A DNA stretch of 64,000 nt, taken from positions 60,001 through 124,000 of the forward strand of contig NZ_MWMO01000013.1 in the NCBI RefSeq assembly GCF_002556635.1, in the 5' to 3' direction. The notes below the pieces were generated by a model. That model was given only the letters and a program-made list of their open reading frames with translations, searched no databases and was not told the origin of the DNA. The DNA is from Novosphingobium sp. PC22D. GTDB lineage: Bacteria; Pseudomonadota; Alphaproteobacteria; Sphingomonadales; Sphingomonadaceae. The number at the start of each line of letters is the position of its first letter. Positions within the stretch are counted from its first letter, which is position 1. Below, piece after piece: positions 60,174 to 64,000 of this stretch. A program made the translations under genes and the position numbers.

Positions 60174-61013
60174 GTGGCTAAGATGGAACGAGGCGTACCT
60201 ATACGAGCCGTGTGTCGCGCAATCTCTATCCTTCAGGAGATCAACCAGATGGGATCGCTGACCATGATGCAGATATCCAAACGGGGCGGCATCCCGTATC
60301 CCACCGCCTGCCGTATCGTTCAGACGTTGATTCACGAGGGCCTGATCGAGCAGGAACCGGCGCGCAAGCACTATCGGCCGACCGCGATGGTGCAGTCGCT
60401 GTCGCAAGGTTTCCAGGCTGACAGCCTGCTGGTCGAACGCGGCAAGCGGCACATCCGCCGGCTGACGCAGAAGGTCGGCTGGCCGGTCTCGCTGACCGTT
60501 CGGATCGGCACGCACATGGTGGTGCGCGATTCGACCCATGCGGAAACCTCGCTGACGTTCGAGCGGTATTACCCGGGCTTCCGGCTGCCGCTGATGGATT
60601 GCGCGTCCGGTCGGGTCTGCCTCGCGCAACTGTCGCCGATGGAACTCGACCAGATGATGAACTGGGTCTCGCTCGTCGGCGCGCCGGAAGAGCAGGACAT
60701 GACGGCCTACGTTTCGGTCAACACGCTCAACAAGATCCGCGAGGAAGGCTATGCCGCGATCGGGTGGGGCCAGCACAACCTCACGCCCGGCAAGACATCC
60801 TCGATCGCGGTCCCGATCTTCCGCAACGGCAAGTTCGAGGCGGCGCTGACGCTGATCTACTTTGCTGCGGCGATGAAGCAGGGCGAGGCGGTGACCCGCT
60901 ATCTCGACGACATGAAGGAAACGGCCGAAGCGATCACGGAGGACCTCAGCTCGTTCGATACCGTCTTCGAGAGGGGCGAGATGGCCGGCATGGCAAGCAT
61001 GTCCATCAACTGA
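60174..61013 (+). CDS. IclR-family transcriptional regulator
   Basis: 279 residues. HTH at about 8-65 (VPIRAVCRAISILQEINQMG; PYPTACRIVQTLIHEGLIEQE), effector domain at about 75-255 (FERYYPGFRLPLMDCASGRV; GYAAIGWGQHNLTPGKTSSI), and a C-terminal extension rich in Met. It closely resembles the IclR proteins at 7625 and 27668. The start is GTG at 60174, with ATG at 60183 as alternative. Divergent from the MFS-LeuCD operon and beside the palindrome, so it is probably its regulator. Confidence 0.9.
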   Translation: MAKMERGVPIRAVCRAISILQEINQMGSLTMMQISKRGGIPYPTACRIVQTLIHEGLIEQEPARKHYRPTAMVQSLSQGFQADSLLVERGKRHIRRLTQKVGWPVSLTVRIGTHMVVRDSTHAETSLTFERYYPGFRLPLMDCASGRVCLAQLSPMELDQMMNWVSLVGAPEEQDMTAYVSVNTLNKIREEGYAAIGWGQHNLTPGKTSSIAVPIFRNGKFEAALTLIYFAAAMKQGEAVTRYLDDMKETAEAITEDLSSFDTVFERGEMAGMASMSIN

Positions 61014-61021
61014 GGAACGAA

Positions 61022-61059
61022 CGCCCCGTCGGTGGCGGCCGAGCCGCCGACGGGGCGCC
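61022..61059. terminator. GC-rich hairpin after the IclR gene
   Basis: Arms cgccccgtcggtggc and gccgccgacggggcg pair over 15 bp with one G-T wobble, 8 bp after the IclR stop. No T-run follows directly. Confidence 0.5.
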
Positions 61060-61100
61060 CGGCGCATCGCGACTCTCGGGAGCCCGGCCCGCCAAAAGGG

Positions 61101-61140
61101 AAGGCCCGCCGCACCAACCGTGCGACGGGCCCTTCTTTTT
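61101..61140. terminator. Bidirectional intrinsic terminator between IclR and the TonB receptor
   Basis: A 12-bp stem (ggcccgccgcac / gtgcgacgggcc, one mismatch) is followed on the + strand by cttcttttt, a clear T-run. On the - strand the stem is followed by ccctttt. It lies between convergent genes and could end both transcripts. Confidence 0.7.
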
Positions 61141-61158
61141 GTCGAGCGGCAGCCGCGC

Positions 61159-63648
61159 TCAGAACTTGTACTTGGCCTCCAGACCGAAGGTCCTGAGGTC
61201 CGGCAGACCCAGCAGCAGCCGCGAGCTGTAGGTGCTGTAGGCGAAGTTGGGCACCAGCACCGAGCCGTAGTCGATCGAGACCGCGGTCTTGTTGTTGAAC
61301 AGGTTGTCCACGAAGGCGCTCACGCTGAAATGATCGCTCTCGATGCCCGCGCGCACCTTGAACAAGTGCAGGTCGGGCGTGCGCACGATGTTGGCGGGAC
61401 TTGCGTAGACGCCCGACTTGAAGGTCCAGTCGCCGCGCACGTACCAGTCGCTCGTGTCGGTGAGCGCCGCGGTGTACTGCACGCCCGCGCTGGCCGAGTA
61501 CTTCGAGGTGTTCTGGTTCATGTTGCCGGAGAAATCGGTGATCCCGGTCAACTGCGTCACCGTCGCATTGGTGAAGTTGTTGATGTCGCTGTCGTTGATC
61601 GAGCCGGCGAAGTTGATGTCGATCGCGCCCAGGTCCACCGTGCCTTCGAGTTCGACGCCCATCATGTCGACCGAGCCGGTGTTGCCCGAGCCGCGCAGGA
61701 TTTCGAGGGTGCCGTTGCCCACGTAGTTGAAGGTGAGCGGATTGATCTGGTTGCGCCACGGCGCGTAGTAAGCCGCGAGCGCGAACGAGAGCCTGCGGTT
61801 GAAGAGCTGCCCCTTCAGGCCGATTTCGTAGTTCGTCACCTTTTCCGGATCGACGGCGATCTTGATGCCGTTGGCGATGGCCGCCTCGCGCTGCTCGTCC
61901 GTATAGCTGAGGAAGGCCGTGTTGAAGGTGCCCGGGTTCACGCCCTTGGAATACGAGGCATAGACCATCATGTCGGGGGTGAGATCGTACTGGACGATCG
62001 CACGCGGCAGGAAGTTCTTGTACGTCTCGCTGACCAGAAGCGATCCGCCCGGGTAGAAGCCTTCGGGAAGCAGCGCGCCGGGACCGAAGCTGATGCCGCC
62101 GGGGGCCGCATAGGCGTAGAGCTTGTCGATCTGGTACCGGCCCTCGACGCTGATCGAAAGCGCCTCGGTCACATCGTAGGTCAGGCCGAAGAAGGCGCCG
62201 TAGGTGCGCGAGCGGGTCTTTCCGCTGGGCCGCGAGAACGTCACCGTTCCGAGGCCCGTGTTGCCGCCGCCGAGGCCGCCCTGGTTGCTGGCCGTGAGGT
62301 AGCTGCCGCCGATCGTACCGCGGAACGGGCCGCCCTTGTCGTAGCTGGCGCGGACTTCCTGCGAGAAGTCCTTGTAGCGGCGCTCGACGTAGAAGGGATA
62401 GTCGAAGTACGTGCGCGCGCCCGGGGGAACCGAGCCGAACGCATTGTTGGGCAGCGCCGTCGAACCGTAGTTGTCGATGTCGGCAAGCTGGCTGTAGAAC
62501 TCGTTGTTGTAGCCGGTCAGCGACGAAAGGGTCACGCCGGTGTCGCCGACCTCCCAGTCCGCCACGAAGTGCAGGTGGTAGAAGCGGCGCTTGAGGCCGT
62601 AGCCCTGCACGCCGTCCTCGGGCGAGACGAGGCGGCCGTTCGGGGCCGCGAGGAAGTTCTTGATGAAGGCATCCTCGGTCGTGTTCGACGAGGGCTGATA
62701 GTCGTAGTTCGGCCGCGGCGCGATGCCGCAGAAGTACGGGTTCATGACCGTCGCGCCGCTGGCGCTCAGGCCCGAAAGCGTGCAGTTGCTCTGGCCCGGG
62801 ATGACGATGTTGCCGTTGGGATCGGTCACTTCGTAGGCCGAGATCAGCGCCTGGTCCGACGCGCCGTCCTTGTCTTTGGACAGCATGCCGAAGGCCTTGA
62901 AGCTCAGGCCGGGCACGGGATCGGCGGCGAGCGCCAGGGTGGCGGCGCGGGTTTGCTGGTCACCCAGCGTTTCCGAAGGCGCGAAGCGGTTCTTCCACGA
63001 ACCGTCCTTCGAATAGTGATCGCCGGTGACGCGGAAGCGCAGCCAGTCGCCGACCAGCGGGCCTTCGAGGTCGGCGTGGAGGCGGACATAGTCGCGCGTG
63101 CCGATGGTGCCGCCGATCGAGCCGCCGAATTCGCGGCCCGGGTCCTTGTTCACGACGTTGATCGCGCCCGCGAAGGTGTTGCGCCCGAAGTAGGCGCTTT
63201 GCGGACCCTTGAGCACTTCGATGCGCTCGGGCGAGCTGATGATCGAGATGGCGCTCGAGGAACTCACCGGCACGCCGTCGATGAATAGCGAGGCGGTCGG
63301 GTTGGTGAAGGCCGAGGGGGTGAAGCCGCGGATGATCAACTGCTGCGCCGAACGGTCGTTGCGGCTGGCGGAGTTGTTGTTGATGTTGATGCTGGGCGTG
63401 AAGCTGGCGACGTCGTTGATCGAGGTGATGCCGCGCTTTTCGATCTCTTCGGCGGTGACGGCGGATACCGCCAGCGGCACGTCGAGGATCGATTCATTGG
63501 TCTTGCGCGCGGTGACGACGATGGCGCCGGGCGAGGAGAAATCAGGATCGGCGGGGCTCTCCTGCGCCGAAACCGCCTGGGGCAGCGCCATCGTGCAGAT
63601 GGCGACGCCACCGAACAGCGCGGACTTGTAAGACCTGGTTGCAATCAT
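61159..63648 (-). CDS. TonB-dependent outer-membrane receptor
   Basis: 829 residues. A signal peptide of about 28 residues ends PQAVSAQ. The plug (about 40-160) has IVVTARKTNESILDVPLAVS, IIRGFTPSAF and IEVLKGPQSAYFGRNTFAGA. A long barrel ends LEAKYKF. It resembles the iron-complex-type sphingomonad TonB receptors, often used for aromatic or carbohydrate uptake. ATG at 63648 is fixed by the signal peptide. The upstream 254 bp carry an inverted repeat. Ligand unknown. Confidence 0.92.
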   Translation of the reverse strand: MIATRSYKSALFGGVAICTMALPQAVSAQESPADPDFSSPGAIVVTARKTNESILDVPLAVSAVTAEEIEKRGITSINDVASFTPSININNNSASRNDRSAQQLIIRGFTPSAFTNPTASLFIDGVPVSSSSAISIISSPERIEVLKGPQSAYFGRNTFAGAINVVNKDPGREFGGSIGGTIGTRDYVRLHADLEGPLVGDWLRFRVTGDHYSKDGSWKNRFAPSETLGDQQTRAATLALAADPVPGLSFKAFGMLSKDKDGASDQALISAYEVTDPNGNIVIPGQSNCTLSGLSASGATVMNPYFCGIAPRPNYDYQPSSNTTEDAFIKNFLAAPNGRLVSPEDGVQGYGLKRRFYHLHFVADWEVGDTGVTLSSLTGYNNEFYSQLADIDNYGSTALPNNAFGSVPPGARTYFDYPFYVERRYKDFSQEVRASYDKGGPFRGTIGGSYLTASNQGGLGGGNTGLGTVTFSRPSGKTRSRTYGAFFGLTYDVTEALSISVEGRYQIDKLYAYAAPGGISFGPGALLPEGFYPGGSLLVSETYKNFLPRAIVQYDLTPDMMVYASYSKGVNPGTFNTAFLSYTDEQREAAIANGIKIAVDPEKVTNYEIGLKGQLFNRRLSFALAAYYAPWRNQINPLTFNYVGNGTLEILRGSGNTGSVDMMGVELEGTVDLGAIDINFAGSINDSDINNFTNATVTQLTGITDFSGNMNQNTSKYSASAGVQYTAALTDTSDWYVRGDWTFKSGVYASPANIVRTPDLHLFKVRAGIESDHFSVSAFVDNLFNNKTAVSIDYGSVLVPNFAYSTYSSRLLLGLPDLRTFGLEAKYKF

Positions 63649-63902
63649 ATCCGTTGTCCCCCCTGGGAAAGAGTGTTCTTCTTGGCAAGCGCTCCGTGCG
63701 GAACGGTCGGGCCGTCACCCGGGCGAGCAATTCGCGGCGGGTACGGTTCGGACTTCATTTGACTTCAACGTAGGACAAAACGGCGGCCTGTCTGTTCGCC
63801 AGTCGCGGTTTGATCGACAGTCGAACAGATTCGCGAACGGGAAGGTGACTAAAAACCCGTGGGCGGGGCGTTAGGCGGCGTCACTTCCGGCAAGCGGCCA
63901 AA
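63649..63902. promoter_or_regulatory. Upstream region of the TonB receptor
   Basis: Contains an inverted repeat ctgttcg (63792-63798) / cgaacag (63822-63828). The segment ttgacttcaacgtaggacaa (63759-63778) matches the 39958 motif at 14 of 20 positions, which is weak. No gene is evident here. Confidence 0.4.
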
Positions 63903-64000
63903 TTACTTATGATATAGTCGCAGGAGCGGAGAGCGGGGCGCGGCGAGTGGCGCGCGGTTCTCGGCGTCCCGGCCCGGAGCGTAGCGGGCGAGGAAGGCGA
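63903..64000 (-). CDS. Possible 3' end of a gene entering from the right edge
   Basis: Reading leftwards from the window end, one - frame stays open with high third-position GC and ends at a TAA at 63903-63905 (final residues SPLLRLYHK). The reading could be chance; no family can be recognised from about 31 residues. Confidence 0.25.
   Translation of the reverse strand, partial: AFLARYAPGRDAENRAPLAAPRSPLLRLYHK

Noticed and set aside
1..64000. tRNA, rRNA, CRISPR, insertion sequence, integrase or attachment-site signals
   Set aside because: None were found by eye. No transposase or integrase protein and no clear long direct repeats are present, so transfer by a mobile element cannot be claimed.

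Overview
GC-rich, gene-dense DNA from a chromosome or large plasmid of an alphaproteobacterium, most likely a sphingomonad (Novosphingobium/Sphingobium type). That placement is an inference from the composition, two large TonB-dependent receptors, IclR-type local regulators and dense aromatic/CoA-type catabolic genes. No rRNA, tRNA, CRISPR array, transposase or phage gene was seen. About 54 complete genes fill the window, almost all catabolic enzymes, importers or local regulators; partial genes may lie at both ends.

Layout. 1-5.1 kb: left-edge gene fragment, then a + operon of MFS importer, M24 metallopeptidase-like hydrolase, isochorismatase-like protein and TPP-dependent lyase/synthase. 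5.2-12.7 kb: LLM flavin monooxygenase, two-domain VOC protein, IclR regulator, FAD monooxygenase plus maleate-isomerase-like protein, a second MFS importer and an alpha/beta-hydrolase-fold protein. 12.8-18.9 kb: TonB receptor and a - operon (isochorismatase hydrolase, MmgE/PrpD, SDR-like, NodB-fold amidohydrolase). 19-30.5 kb: CoA-transferase, acyl-CoA dehydrogenase, two flavoproteins, aldo/keto reductase, two more alpha/beta-hydrolase-fold proteins, MFS, IclR and GntR regulators. 30.9-39.9 kb: + operon of HMG-CoA-lyase-like enzyme, isochorismatase hydrolase and two NodB-fold amidohydrolases; a second FAD monooxygenase/isomerase-like pair; and a CoA-transferase-LeuC-LeuD operon. 40.2-47.2 kb: MFS and a tightly overlapped six-gene - operon (PEP-mutase/ICL-family lyase, isochorismatase hydrolase, unknown 119-residue protein, alpha/beta-hydrolase fold, methyltransferase, VAO-type FAD oxidase). 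47.3-54.4 kb: + operon of CobW GTPase, dihydropyrimidinase-like amidohydrolase, HyuA, HyuB and isochorismatase hydrolase. 54.5-61 kb: - operon MFS-LeuC-LeuD-PEP-mutase/ICL lyase-alcohol dehydrogenase, with a divergent IclR gene. 61.2-63.6 kb: second TonB receptor.

How the genes may work together (inference). The inventory suits uptake and breakdown of one or several N-containing ring compounds or cyclic amides/imides. TonB receptors and five MFS carriers import substrate. Flavin monooxygenases oxidise it. Cyclic amidase-like enzymes (three NodB-fold, one dihydropyrimidinase-like, HyuAB) and up to five isochorismatase-fold proteins cleave C-N bonds. Maleate-isomerase-like, LeuCD-type hydro-lyase, PEP-mutase/ICL-type lyase, CoA-transferase, acyl-CoA dehydrogenase and HMG-CoA-lyase-like enzymes would carry the resulting short di-acids into central metabolism. 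The substrate cannot be named from sequence.

Most unusual points: four alpha/beta-hydrolase-fold proteins with G-x-H-T-G where the nucleophile elbow is expected; a duplicated FAD-monooxygenase/isomerase-like gene pair whose isomerase members seem to lack the family's catalytic cysteines; an 18/20 identical AT-rich motif upstream of two separate operons; and a perfect 23-bp palindrome in an IclR/MFS divergent promoter.
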